From: Strix aluco
Taxonomy: Eukaryota; Chordata; Aves; Strigiformes; Strigidae
DNA: 64,000 nucleotides
Reading direction: 5' to 3'
Assembly: GCF_031877795.1 (NCBI RefSeq)
Contig: NC_133971.1
Coordinates: forward strand, 16,702,825-16,766,824
Position 1 is the first letter of the stretch. Every line of letters begins with the position of its first letter. Shown here one piece after another: positions 34,258 through 46,490 of this stretch. The notes beneath the pieces were generated by a model that saw nothing but the letters and a program-made list of their open reading frames with translations, had not been told where the DNA came from and searched no databases. The position numbers and the translations under genes were made by a program.

Positions 34258-34698
34258 CTACCACAGTTGGGAGTGGAGAGGGAGAGGACAACACCAACCC
34301 AAAAGCACCCCAACCCCCCACTCATTCCCATGGATGGGCAGGATGGGGCAGCACACACACGTCGGCATTGCAGGGCCACCGGTGCCGGCCCCATCCCTTC
34401 CCCTTAGACACAAAATTCACCTCCCCAAAAAAATCATGCTTGCGATGGGAGATTGCAGATCTGGGGAGATTGTTGGGATAGGAAACCATCAGGGGACTGA
34501 GAAATCGTCATTGACACGGGAAACCATTGTGGGGATGGGAAAGACTCATTGGAGACAGGAACTCAGCAGGATGGGGAACCGCTGAGATGGGAGTTGTGGT
34601 GTGAAGAAGCAAAACCCTGTAAGGCTGGCTGAAGCAGGTGCTGGTGGGATGATCGCCATGGGGCCAGACCCCCAAAACCCTGTTTGCCCCAAACAGAC

Positions 34699-34830
34699 CC
34701 TGCACTGCCCAACCACCATGGCAGGTGCAGCAGCAGGCTCCTGCTCCTCCTCAGGCTCCTGCTCTCCAGGGAACTCCCCCGCCAGCTCTGCCCGCCAGGC
34801 TCTCACCCCATCACCCCTCTTCGCTTCCCC
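34699..34830 (-). CDS. Candidate Glu/Ala-rich exon, unrecognised
   Basis: Minus strand: CCTCTCTGCAG acceptor, 44 open codons, phase 0 to 0, including VRAWRAELAGEFPGEQEPEE, and a GTCTGT donor that is weaker than consensus. On the opposite strand the same place offers a mirror acceptor (CCCCCTGCAG), so strand is not certain. Confidence 0.28.
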
Positions 34831-35102
34831 CTGCAGAGAGGTTCCCTATCCAGCTGCTGACGGCATCAGAGGTGCCTGGCGGGAGCTTCACCACCCCAGC
34901 CATGTCACCGCTGATCCCTGCCTGAGTGCTGCCCTCTGTCATGGCGCTGCCGGTGTCCCATGAGCCTGCCCAGGTCCACACTGTCACCTGCCAGCTGGCC
35001 CAGGCCACCACCTGGCAGGGGATGCCCAGGGCCCTTGGGGTCCCGGGCAGGTGTGTTGTGGGTGGGTGTTTTAGATCACTTGAAGAGACACTGGAAGGTA
35101 TT

Positions 35103-35462
35103 AGCAAAAAGTGATTTTAACGTGATGTTATAAAAGTGTGCCTTCGCAAAGTTCGATGGCAACGTTCACTCTATTACTTACTACATGGAAGAAACATACA
35201 AAGGAAAATCAACTTAGAATTTATTTAAAATTATTTACACAGAGACCAGAAACATAAAAAGGTAAGGGAGACCCTCCTGTTGAGTCACAAAGTTCAGAAT
35301 GGACCCCCTTGCTTTCTAAACTCCTTCTCAGAGAGACGTCTACGCGAGGCTGGATCCAGGCTTAGTCGCAGATTGGTCAACAGTTTATGTCTAATGAAAT
35401 TAATATAAAGGGTAACTCTTATTAATATAAATGGTAACTCTTGTTGAGTTATTACACCAATT
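35103..35462. mobile_element. Avian ERV LTR-like fragment
   Basis: AT-rich sequence abutting a complete LTR. Phrases such as GAGTCACAAAGTTCAGAA and the repeated TAATATAAA-GGTAACTCTT are familiar from avian LTR families. No TG...CA ends are visible, so it is probably truncated. Confidence 0.42.
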
Positions 35463-36260
35463 TGTGGGGGAACGAGTGATTATGGATCCTACACAATTTG
35501 AGTTAGCAGCAATTAAAGATTTATTAACACTGTGTTTTGCTGATCAGGGATATCAATTAAACTCAGACACCAGAGTGAAAAGAGCAGGCGTATTTTACTA
35601 GAAATAACTAAATAATATAACAGAATAATACAGAAAACATACAGTAAGAAAAGACAGAATAGTGCACTTAAACAAATAGGAAAATACAGGGTAATGCACC
35701 AAATCATTACTACCTGAGAGAGAGAGAATAGTGATTAAGAAGATACCTCACCACTTGCACACGTTACCATCACCCAGATCCGCAGTCGCTGGGCAGCCCC
35801 GGTTACAGCGAGGATTTGGAGAGCCTGTCCCGGCAAGTGGGAAATCCTACGCGGTGCGTCCACCCGTAGGTGAGGCTTCCAAAGTCGCTGTGAGCGGGCC
35901 CAGCCTTATATACCTAAAAATCAGTAAGCCAGAATAGCTGGCACCTTTGTTTTAAGCGGAAATATCTGGTTTTCATCTCACATTAGGTTCCCCCCCAGAG
36001 CCTGGCCAGGGCTTAAGGGAGAAGGGAGTTTCCCTGCTTATCTAGTTAATTTATGAGCAAGGTCACAAGGCCAGATAACTGTTTCTGTGGCCTCGTTATC
36101 TTGCTCACATATAAAGAAATATAAGGATACATTCAACATAGACATGTTTTATGATGTTTAAGCTACATCTTCTATGCATATTTCACTAATGACTACACAC
36201 GGAGTTAGCAGTTTCAGTTCAGGGCCTGTTGCTCAGGCTTCAGTATTCCCACCTTTTACA
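35463..36260 (-). mobile_element. Solo LTR of an avian endogenous retrovirus (ERVL-like)
   Basis: About 800 bp bounded by TGT...ACA on the minus strand (starts TGTAAAAGGTGGG, ends CCCCCACA). It carries a minus-strand TATATAAGG box (35904-35912) and AATAAA (35520-35525) in the right order for a U3-R-U5 promoter. No gag, pol or env sequence flanks it, and a target-site duplication is not obvious. Confidence 0.6.
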
Positions 36261-36907
36261 TCAGAATAGTTGGTTTGCTATAACTTAGTATAATACCTAT
36301 TAGCACAATGGTTATCAGTTATAAAATGTACAGGATTCATCTATAGGTCAACTCTGGCTTGGGCTTATTGTCCAAGCCTTAGCACTTCACTCTGTTACAG
36401 TAAACCACAAGATTAGATTGAATGATTTTTAACAATATTTAATCATCAACCAATTATCAGAGTGATTTAACAAAATTTGTTATAATCAACACTACGAGGT
36501 TTCCTAAATCGAATGTGCAAACACAAACACACACACACAGAGATACAGAATTTAACCTATGATAGTAAATTATTGGTACCAAATGATCTTTGAAACTTTG
36601 GAGAAATCTGACTGTAGTGAATTACTCACTATTCTCCATCATCAGCATTTGTCAGCAGACGATCTTTGAACCCTTTATCTTCACTGGCATCTATCAGCAG
36701 ATGATCTTGGAAATCTTCCTTTGAAATCTTCAAGAAATCTATTATTTGAAATCGTTGTGATATCTACCCTGAGAGGCATCCCAACTCAGAGATACTGGGT
36801 CACAGCCTGCTGTGATCCCGGAGAGCTCAAAGGGTCTTACTCAGGATTGTTATTTATAGGATCACAAGATGATTGACTTTGGTCAGTATTTTTTTTTCAT
36901 TTTGGCC
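36261..36907. mobile_element. Probable LTR-derived AT-rich sequence with short (CA)n
   Basis: Flanked by LTRs on both sides. AT-rich, with a CACACACACACA run around 36526-36539 and paired GATCTTTGAA/CAGCAGATGATCTTGG repeats near 36580-36720. It may be a third, older LTR. I cannot fix its ends. Confidence 0.35.
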
Positions 36908-37506
36908 ATATCGTTGTTTAAACCCGGCCGGCAGCCAAACACCACACAGCCGCTCACTCACCTTCTCTGCACAGGGGATGGTGGAGGCAACTGGAGGGGT
37001 AAAGGCAAGGAGACTTGTAGGTTGAGATAAAAACAATCTAATAATTTAAATGAGATTAAAATACTTATAATAATTATAGCAATAATAGAATATACAAACA
37101 AGTGATGCACAGTGACTGCTCACCACCCACCGACCAATGCTCAGCCTTTCCTGGTTAGCGATCTCAGAGGAGAGAAAATCCGGGAGCTGCAACCGTGGAA
37201 GAGAGGGAGAGGAAACTTCCTGGCCAGACCTCCTCTATACACCGAGCATGACGTCGTATGATACAGAATATTTCAGTGGCCAATTTGGGTCCATCGCTAT
37301 GGCTGTGCTCCTTCCCAGCTTTTTGTGCACCTGCACACGGGCAGGACATGGCAAGTGGGAAAGTCCTTGATTCCTTAGCAGCAACTGAAAGCATCGCTGC
37401 ATTATCAATTTTATTCTCATACCAAATCCCATACTGGATCTGAAAAACAGCCCTGTTCTAGCTGCTGAGAAGAAAAATTAGCTCTATCCCAGCTGAAACT
37501 GGGACA
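36908..37506 (-). mobile_element. Solo LTR of a widespread avian ERV family
   Basis: Minus-strand start TGTCCCAGTTTCAGCTGGGA and GATAGAGCTAATTTTTCTTC, and end GGCTGCCGGCCGGGTTTAAAC, are the hallmark ends of a very common bird LTR. It includes a CRE-like TGACGTCA variant (37249-37256) and a TATA-like site (37232-37240), plus the CACACAGCCGCTCACTCAC block. No internal viral genes are present. Confidence 0.85.
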
Positions 37507-37634
37507 CTATCCAACCCTTATTCCATAACATTTACATTATGCTCAGGTTCCATGTTTGCCATTACATTCTAATTAATCATATCTCTTTTCCTTTTTTTTA
37601 ATGTACACACATAGACACCATTCCCTTAGGCTAG

Positions 37635-37964
37635 TGTCGGGGAAAGCAGCTGGTTTGCCGATAACCTGGCTGAACAAGAGTTTGACCTTGACAAGATTCT
37701 GGTGTACCCTTCAGATCAGGAAGCTATGCTTAAAGCAGAAAACTTTCAAGGAGCTGCTGACTACATAGCAGGATGAAGCAAGCAGAGAGGAAACTGATCA
37801 AGGTTATCCAGTGAGAATGTTAAAAACAACTTTTTGAACAGTTACATTGTAACGATCTGGTACCTGAAATATATAAAAATGCATGCCTTTAGTAATAAAA
37901 ACACTAGCCGTTTCTTCACCTATGTGAGTGTGTGTGTGTCGCTTTGTCTGTCTATAAAGCGACA
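37635..37964 (+). mobile_element. Short LTR abutting the satellite array
   Basis: Bounded by TGTCG...CGACA inverted ends, with TATATAAAA (37870) and AATAAA (37894-37899) in promoter-to-polyA order, then a GT-rich stretch. Its last base is immediately followed by satellite sequence (CAGTTAGCCAGAG). Confidence 0.55.
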
Positions 37965-40900
37965 CAGTTAGCCAGAGAAAAAGAGCCGACCTTCCTGCGC
38001 TGTTCGCCAGGCATAAACAGCCCAAATTGCTGCGCTGTTAGCCAGGGATTAAGAGCCCAACTTCCTTCGCTGTGATCCAGGGATAAAGAGCCAACAATCC
38101 TGTGCTGCTAGCCAGGGATAAAGGGCCCACTTTGCTCCACTGTTAGCCAGGGATGAAGAGACCAACTTCCTGCGCTGCTAGAAAGAGATTAATAGCCCAA
38201 ATTGCTGCACTGTTTCCCAGGGATAAAGAGCCCACCTTGCTGTGCTGTTAGCCAGGGATAAAGAGCCCACCTTCCCGAGCTGTTAGTGAGGGACAAAGAG
38301 CCAAACTTCCTGTGCTGGTAGCCAAGGAATAAGAGCCCAACTTGATGAACTGTTAGCCAGAGATAAAGTGCCAAACTTAATGTGCTGTGAGCCAGTGATT
38401 AAAAGCCCACCTTGCTGCGCTGCTACCCAAGAGATAAATAGCTCACCTTGCTGCACTGTTTCCCAGGGATAAAGACCACACCTTCCTGCGATGTTAGCCA
38501 GAGAGAAAGAGCCCACCTTGCTCTGCTGTTAGCCAGGAATTAAGAGCCCACCTTCTAGAACTGCTAGCCAGAGATTAATAGCCCAACTTACTACACAGTT
38601 TGCCAGGGATACAGAGCCCACCTTGCTGGCTAAAGAGCCCACTTACCTGCTCTGTTAGCCAGGGATAAAAAGCCAAACTTGCTATGCTGTTATCCAAGGA
38701 TCAGGCGCCCAACTTGCTGCACTGTTAGCCAGAGATAAATAGCTCATCTTGGTGCGCTGTTAGCCAGAGATAAAGAGCCCACCTTCCTGCACTGCTAGCC
38801 AGGGATAAAGAGCCCACCTTCCTGCGCTGGTAACCACGGATAAAGAGACGATCTTTCTGCACTGTTAGCCTGAGATTAATATTCCAACTTGCTACACTGT
38901 TTGCCACGAATAAAGAGCCCACCTTGCTGCACTCTTAGCCATGGATAAATAGAACACCTTCCTGCACTGTTAGCCAGGGACAAAGAGCCCAGCTTACTGC
39001 ACTGTTAGCCAGAGATGAAGAGCCCACCTTGCTGCGCTGTTAGCCAGGGATTAGGAGCCCACCTTCCTGCACTGCTAGCCAAGAGATAAATAGCTCATCT
39101 TGCTGCACTGTTAGCCAGGGAGAAAGAGCCCACCTTGCTGCGCTGGTAGCCAGGGATAAAGAGCCCAGATTGCTGTGCTGTTAGCCATGGATAAAGAGCC
39201 CACCTTCCTGCGATGATAGCCAGGGAGAAAGAGCCCACCTTGCTCTGCTGTTAGCCAGGAATTAAGAGCCCACCTTCTTGAACTGCTAGCCAGAGATAAA
39301 TAGCCCAACTTACTGCACTGTTAACAAGGGCTAAAGAGACCACTTACCTGCACTGTTAGCCAGGGATAAAGAGCCCAACTTGCTACGCTGTTATCCAAGG
39401 ATCAGGAGAACACCTTGCTGCACTGTTAGCCAGAGATAAATAGCTCATCTTGCTGCACTGCTAGCCAGGGATAAAGAGCCCAACTTCCTGCGCTGGTAGC
39501 CACGGATAAAGAGACGATCTTCCTGCACTGTTAGCCTGAGATTAATAGTCCAACTTGCTACACTGTTTGCCATGGATAAAGAGCCCACCTTGCTGCACTC
39601 TTAACCAGGGAGAAAGAGCCTACATTGCTGTGCTGCTAGCCAGAGCTAAATAGCCTAACCTACTGCGCTGTTAACAAGGGATAAAGAGCCCACCTTGCTG
39701 TACAGTTAGCCATGCATGAATAGACCAGCTTGCTGCACTGCTAGCCAAGAGATAAATAGCTCATCTTGCTGCACTGTTAGCTAGAGATGAAGGGCCCAAC
39801 TTGCTGCACTGTTAGCCACGGATAAAGAGCCCACCTTCCTGCAATGTTAGCCATGGATAAAGAGCCCACCTTGTGTACTATTAGCCAGGGATAAATAGCC
39901 CAGCATGCTGTGCTGTTAGCCAGGGATAAAGAGCCCACCTACCTGCGATGATAGCCAGGGATTAAGAGCCCACCTTGCTCTGCTGCTAGCCAGAAATTAA
40001 GAGCCCACCTTCTTGAACTGCTAGCCAGAGATTAATAGCCCAACTTGATACACTGTTTGCGAGGGATAAAGAGCCTGCCTTGCTGTGATGATAGCCAGGG
40101 ATTAAGAGCCCACCTTGTTGCGCTGCTAGCCAAGAGATAAATAGCTCATCATGCTGCACCGTAAGCCAGAGATGAAGAGCCCAACTTGCTACGCTGTTAT
40201 CCAAGGATCAGGAGCCCACATTGCTGCACTGCTAGCCAGAGATAAATAGCTCATCTTGCTGCACTGTTAGCCAGGGATAAAGAGCCCAACTTCCTGTGCT
40301 GGTAGCCACGGATAAAGAGCCGATCTTCCTGCACTGTTAGCCTGAGATTAATAGTCCAACTTGCTACACTGTTTGCCATGGATAAAGAGCCCACCTTGCT
40401 GCACTCTTAACCAGGGAGAAACAACCTGCATTGCTTTGCTGCTAGCCAGAGCTAAATAGCCTAACCTACTGCGCTGTTAACAAGGGATAAAGAGCCCACC
40501 TTGCTGTACTGTTAGCCATGCATGAATAGACCAGCTTGCTGCGCTGCTAGCCAAGAGATAAATAGCTCATCTTGCTGCACTGTTAGCCAGAGATGAAGAG
40601 CCCACCTTCCTGCACTGCTAGCCAGGGATAAAGAGCCCACCTTGCTCTGCTGTTAGCCAGAAATTAAGAGCCCACCTTGCTGCGCTGTTAGCCAGGGATT
40701 AGGAGCCCACCTTCCTGCACTTCTAGCCAAGAGATAAATAGCTCATCTTGCTGCACTGTTAGCCAGGGAGAAAGAGCCGACATTCCTGCACTGTTAGCCA
40801 GGGATAAAGAGCCCAACTTGCTACGCTGTTATCCAAGGATCAGGAGAACACCTTGCTGCACTGTTAGCCAGGGATAAATAGCTCATCTTGCTGCACTGCT

Positions 40901-43900
40901 AGCCAGGGATAAAGAGCCCAACTTCCTGCGCTGGTAGCCACGGATAAAGAGACGATCTTCCTGCACTGTTAGCCTGAGATTAATAGTCCAACTTGCTACA
41001 CTGTTTGCCATGGATAAAGAGCCCACCTTGCTGCACTCTTAACCAGGGAGAAAGAGCCTACATTGCTGTGCTGCTAGCCAGAGCTAAATAGCCTAACCTA
41101 CTGTGCTGTTAACAAGGGATAAAGAGCCCACCTTGCTGTACTGTTAGCCATGCATGAATAGACCAGCTTGCTGCGCTGCTAGCCAAGAGATAAATAGCTC
41201 ATCTTGCTGCACTGTTAGCCAGGGAGAAAGAGCCCACCTTGCTGCACTGGTAGCCAGGGATAAAGAGCCCAGCTTGCTGTGCTGTTAGCCACGGATAAAG
41301 AGCCCACCTTCCTGCGATGATAGCCAGGGAGAAAGAGCCCACCTTGCTCTGCGGTTAGTCAGGAATTAAGAGCCCACCTTGCTGCGCTGTTAGCCAGGGA
41401 TTAGGAGCCCACCTTCCTGCGATGATAGCCAGAGAGAAAGAGCCCACCTGGCTCTGCTGTTAGCCAGGAATTAAGAGCCCACCTTCTTGAACTGCTAGCC
41501 AGAGATAAATAGCCCAACTTACTGCACTGTTAACAAGGGCTAAAGAGACCACTTACCTGCTCTGTTAGCCAGGGATAAAGAGCCCAACTTGCTACGCTGT
41601 TATCCAAGGATCAGGAGAACACCTTGCTGCACTGTTAGCCAGAGATAAATAGCTCAACTTGCTGCACTGCTAGCCAGGGATAAAGAGCCCAACTTCCTGC
41701 GCTGGTAGCCAGGGATAAAGAGCCCACCTTGCTGTACAGTTAGCCATGCATGAATAGACCAGCTTGCTGCACTGCTAGCCAAGAGATAAATAGCTCATCT
41801 TGCTGCACTGTTAGCCAGAGGTGAAGAGCCCACCTTACTGCACTGTTAGCCACGGATAAAGAGCCCACCTTCCTGCGATGTTAGCCATGGATAAAGAGCC
41901 CACCTTGTGTACTGTTAGCCAGGGATAAATAGCCCAGCATGCTGTGCTGTTAGCCAGGGATAAAGAGCCCACCTTCCTGCGATGATAGCCAGGGATTAAG
42001 AGCCCACCTTGCTCTGCTGCTAGCCAGAAATTAAGAGCCCACCTTCTTGAACTGCTAGCCAGAGATTAATAGCCCAACTTACTACACTGTTTGCCAGGGA
42101 TAAAGAGCCCACGTTTCTGTGATGTTAGCCAGGGATTAAGAGCCCACCTTGTTGCGCTGCTAGCCAAGAGATAAATAGCTCATCTTGCTGCGCTGTTAGC
42201 CTGAGATGAAGTGCCCAATTTGCTGCACTGTTAGACAAGGAGAAAGAGCCCACCTTGCTGTGCTGCTAGCCAGAGATAAATAGCCCAACTTACTGCACTG
42301 TTAACAAGGGCTAAAGAGCCCACTTACCTGCTCTGCTAGCCAGGGATAAAAAGCCGATATTCCTGCACTGTTAGCCAGGGATAAAGAGCCCAACTTGCTT
42401 CGCTGTTATCCAAGGATCAGGAGAACACCTTGCTGCATTGTTAGCCAGAGATAAATAGCTCATCTTGCTGCACTGCTAGACAGGGATAAAGAGCCCAACT
42501 TCCTGCGCTGGTAGCCACAGATAAAGAGACGATCTTCCTGCACTGTTAGCCTGAGATTAATAGTCCAACTTGCTACACTGTTTGCCAAGGATAAAGAGCC
42601 CAGCTTGCTGCACTCTTAACCAGGGAGAAAGAGCCTACTTTGCTGTGCTGCTAGCCAGAGCTAAATAGCCTAACCTACTGCGCTGCTAACAAGGGAAAAG
42701 AGCCCACCTTGCTGTACGGTTAGCCATGCATGAATAGACCAGCTTGCTGCACTGCTAGCCAAGAGATAAATAGCTCATCTTGCTGCACTGTTAGCTAGAG
42801 ATGAAGAGCGCACCTTGCTGCACTGTTTGCCAGGGATAATGAGCCCACCTTCCTGCACTGCTAGCCACGTATAAAGAGCCCACCTTGTGTACTGTTAGCC
42901 AGGGATAAATAGCCCAGCTTGCTGTGCTGTTAGCCACGGATAAAGAGCCCACCTTCCTGCGATGATAGCCACGGATAAAGAGCCCACCTTGCTCTGCTGT
43001 TAGTCAGAAATTAAGAGCCCAACTTGCTGCACTGTTTGCCAGGGATAATGAGCCCACCTTCCTGCACTGCTAGCCATGGATAAAGAGCCCACCTTGCTCT
43101 GCTGTTAGCCAGAAATTAAGAGCCCACCTTGCTGCGCTGTTAGCCAGGGATTAGGAGCCCACCTTCCTGCACTGCTAGCCAAGAGATAAATAGCTCATCT
43201 TGCTGCACTGTTAGCCAGGGAGAAAGAGCCCACCTTGCTGCACTGGTAGCCAGGGATAAAGAGCCCAGCTTGCTGTGCTGTTAGCCACGGATAAAGAGCC
43301 CACCTTCCTGCGATGATAGCCAGGGAGAAAGAGTCCACCTTGCTCTGCGGTTAGCCAGGAATTAAGAGCCCACCTTCCTGCGCTGGTAGCCACGGATAAA
43401 GAGCCGATCTTCCTGCACTGTTAGCCTGAGATTAATAGTCCAACTTGCTATACTGTTTGCCATGCATAAATAGCTCATCTTGCTGCACTCTTACCATGGA
43501 TAAATAGAGCACCTTCCCGCACTGTTAGCCAGGGAGAAAGAGCCCACCTTGCTGCACTGTTAGCCAGAGATGAAGAGCACACCTTGCTCTGTTGTTAGCC
43601 AGGGACAAAGAGCCCACCTTGCTGCACTGTTAGCCATGGATAAATAGAACAGCTTGCTGTGCTGCTAGCCAGGGATAAAGAGCCCAACTTGCTACACAGT
43701 TATCAAAGCATCAGGAGCCCAACTTGCTGCACTGTTAGCCAGAGATAAATAGCTCATCCTGCTGCACTATTTGCCATGGATAAAGAGCCCACCTTGCTGT
43801 GCTGTTAGCCAGGGATTAGGAGCCCACCTTCCTGCACTGCTAGCCAAGAGATAAATAGCTCATCTTGCTGCACTGTTAGCCAGGGAGAAAGAGCCCACCT

Positions 43901-46465
43901 TGCTGTGCTGGTAGCCAGGGATAAAGAGCCCAGCTTGCTGTGCTGTTAGCCACGGATAAAGAGCCCACCTTCCTGCGATGATAGCCAGGGAGAAAGAGCC
44001 CACATTCCTGCGATGATAGCCAGAGAGAAAGAGCCCACCTTGCTCTGCTGTTAGCCAGAAATTAAGAGCCCACCTTGCTGCGCTGTTAGCCAGGGATTAG
44101 GAGCCCACCTTCCTGCACTGCTAGCCAAGAGATAAATAGCTCATCTTGCTGCACTGTTAGCCAGGGAGAAAGAGCCGACATTCCTGCACTGTTAGCCAGG
44201 GATAAAGAGCCCAACTTGCTACGCTGTTATCCAAGGATCAGGAGCCCACATTGCTGCACTGCTAGCCAGAGATAAATAGCTCATCTTGCTGCACTGCTAG
44301 CCAGGGATAAAGAGCCCAACTTCCTGCGCTGGTAGCCACGGATAAAGAGACGATCTTCCTGCACTGTTAGCCTGAGATTAACAGTCCAACTTGCTACACT
44401 GTTTGCCATGGATAAAGAGCCCACCTTGCTGCACTCTTAACCAGGGAGAAAGAGCCTACATTGCTGTGCTGCTAGCCAGAGCTAAATAGCCTAACCTACT
44501 GTGCTGTTAACAAGGGATAAAGAGCCCACCTTGCTGTACTGTTAGCCATGCATGACTAGACCAGCTTGCTGCGCTGCTAGCCAAGAGATGAAGAGCCCAC
44601 CTTGCTGCACTGTTTGCCAGGGATAATGAGCCCACCTTCCTGCACTGCTAGCCACGGATAAAGAGCCCACCTTGCTCTGCTGTTAGCCAGAAATTAAGGG
44701 CCCACCTTTGTGCGCTGTTAGCCAGGGATTAGGAGCCCACCTTCCTGCACTGCTAGCCAAGAGATAAATAGCTCATCTTGCTGCACTTTTAGCCAGGGAG
44801 AAAGAGCCCACCTTGCTGTGCTGGTAGCCAGGGATAAAGAGCCCAGCTTGCTGTGCTGTTAGCCACGGATAAAGAGCCCACCTTCCTGCGATGTTAGCCA
44901 TGGATAAAGAGCCCACCTTGTGTACTGTTAGCCAGGGATAAATAGCCCAGAATGCTCTGCTGTTAGCTAGGGATAAAGAGCCCACCCTCCTGCGATGATA
45001 GCCACGGATAAAGAGCCCACCTTGCTCTGCTGCTAGCCAGAAATTAAGAGCCCACCTTCTTGAACTGCTAGCCAGAGATTAATAGCCCAACTTACTACAC
45101 TGTTTGCCAGGGATAAAGAGCCCACGTTTCTGTGATGTTAGCCAGGGATTAAGAGCCCACCTTGTTGCGCTGCTAGCCAAGAGATAAATAGCTCATCTTG
45201 CTGCACTGTTAGCCTGAGATGAAGTGCCCAATTTGCTGCACTGTTAGACAAGGAGAAAGAGCCCACCTTGCTGTGCTGCTAGCCAGAGATAAATAGCCCA
45301 ACTTACTGCACTGTTAACAAGGGCTAAAGAGCCCACTTACCTGCTCTGCTAGCCAGGGATAAAAAGCCGATATTCCTGCACTGTTAGCCAGGGATAAAGA
45401 GCCCAACTTGCTTCGCTGTTATCCAAGGATCAGGAGAACACCTTGCTGCATTGTTAGCCAGAGATAAATAGCTCATCTTGCTGCACTGTTAGCCAGGGAT
45501 AAAGAGCCCAACTTCCTGCGCTGGTAGCCACGGATAAAGAGACGATCTTCCTGCACTGTTAGCCTGAGATTAATAGTCCAACTTGCTACACTGTTTGCCA
45601 AGGATAAAGAGCCCAGCTTGCTGCACTCTTAACCAGGGAGAAAGAGCCTACATTGCTGTGCTGCTAGCCAGAGCTAAATAGCCTAACCTACTGCGCTGTT
45701 AACAAGGGATAAAGAGCCCACCTAGCTGCACTGTTAGCCATGCATGAATAGACCAGCTTGCTGCGCTGCTAGCCAAGAGATAAATAGCTCATCTTGCTGC
45801 ACAGTTAGCCAGAGATGAAGAGCACAACTTGCTGCACTGTTAGCCATGGATAAAGAGCCCACCTTGCTGCACTGCTAGCCACGGATAAAGAGCCCACGTT
45901 CCTGCGCTGTTAGCCAGGGATAAATAGCCCAGCATGCTGTGCTGTTAGCCAGGGATAATGAGCCCAACTTGCTCTGCTCTTAGCCAGGGGTAAAGAGCCC
46001 ACCTTCCTTCCCTGGTAGCCACAAATAAAGAGACGATCTTCCTGCACTGTTAGCCTGAGATTAATAGTCCAACTTGCTACACTGTTTGCCATGGATAAAG
46101 AGCCCACCTTGCTGCACTCTTAACCAGGGAGAAAGAGCCTACATTGCTGTGCTGCTAGCCAGAGCTAAATAGCCTAACCTACTGTGCTGTTAACAAGGGA
46201 TAAAGAGCCCACCTTGCTGTACTGTTAGCCAAGAGATAAATAGCTCATCTTGCTGCACACTTTGCCAGGGATGAAGAGCTCAACTTGCTGCGCTGTTAAC
46301 CAGGGACAAAGAGCCTAACTTTCTTAGCTGCTAGCCAGACATAAATAGCCCACCTTCCTTCACTGTTCGCCACGGATAAAGAGCATAACTTCCTACACTG
46401 TTTTCTAAGGATCAGGAGCCCAGCTTGCTGCGCTGTTAGCCAGTGATAAAGAGCCCACCTGGCTG
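37965..46465 (+). repeat. 35-bp satellite array, left arm
   Basis: About 8.5 kb of tandem 35-bp monomers of the type CTGTTAGCCAGGGATAAAG followed by AGCCCACCTTGCTGC. Variants differ at a few sites (CACGGATAAAGA, CAAGAGATAAATAG, CCAAGGATCAGGAG). The variant GACGATCTTCCTGCACTG recurs near 38847, 39509, 40318, 40947, 42526, 43400, 44345, 45539 and 46029, at spacings close to multiples of 35 (for example 629, 945, 490). This shows irregular higher-order organisation. ORFs inside are three-monomer (105-bp) shadows, not genes. Confidence 0.95.
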
Positions 46466-46490
46466 CCATTAATTCTCTAGCTATCAGTGC
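46466..46490. other. Inversion junction of the satellite
   Basis: Left-arm monomers end at GAGCCCACCTGGCTGC. A short non-satellite-like spacer (CATTAATTCTCTAGC) follows, then monomers continue in reverse complement. Confidence 0.75.

Noticed and set aside
35463-37506. A full-length endogenous retrovirus between the LTRs
   Set aside because: The LTRs belong to different families and no gag, pol or env reading lies between them. They are solo LTRs.
38189-46107. Minus-strand ORFs of 60-77 codons with repeated ANSAGRWALYPWLT-like residues
   Set aside because: They are translations of three 35-bp satellite monomers (105 bp). There is no start context, splice site or conservation signal.
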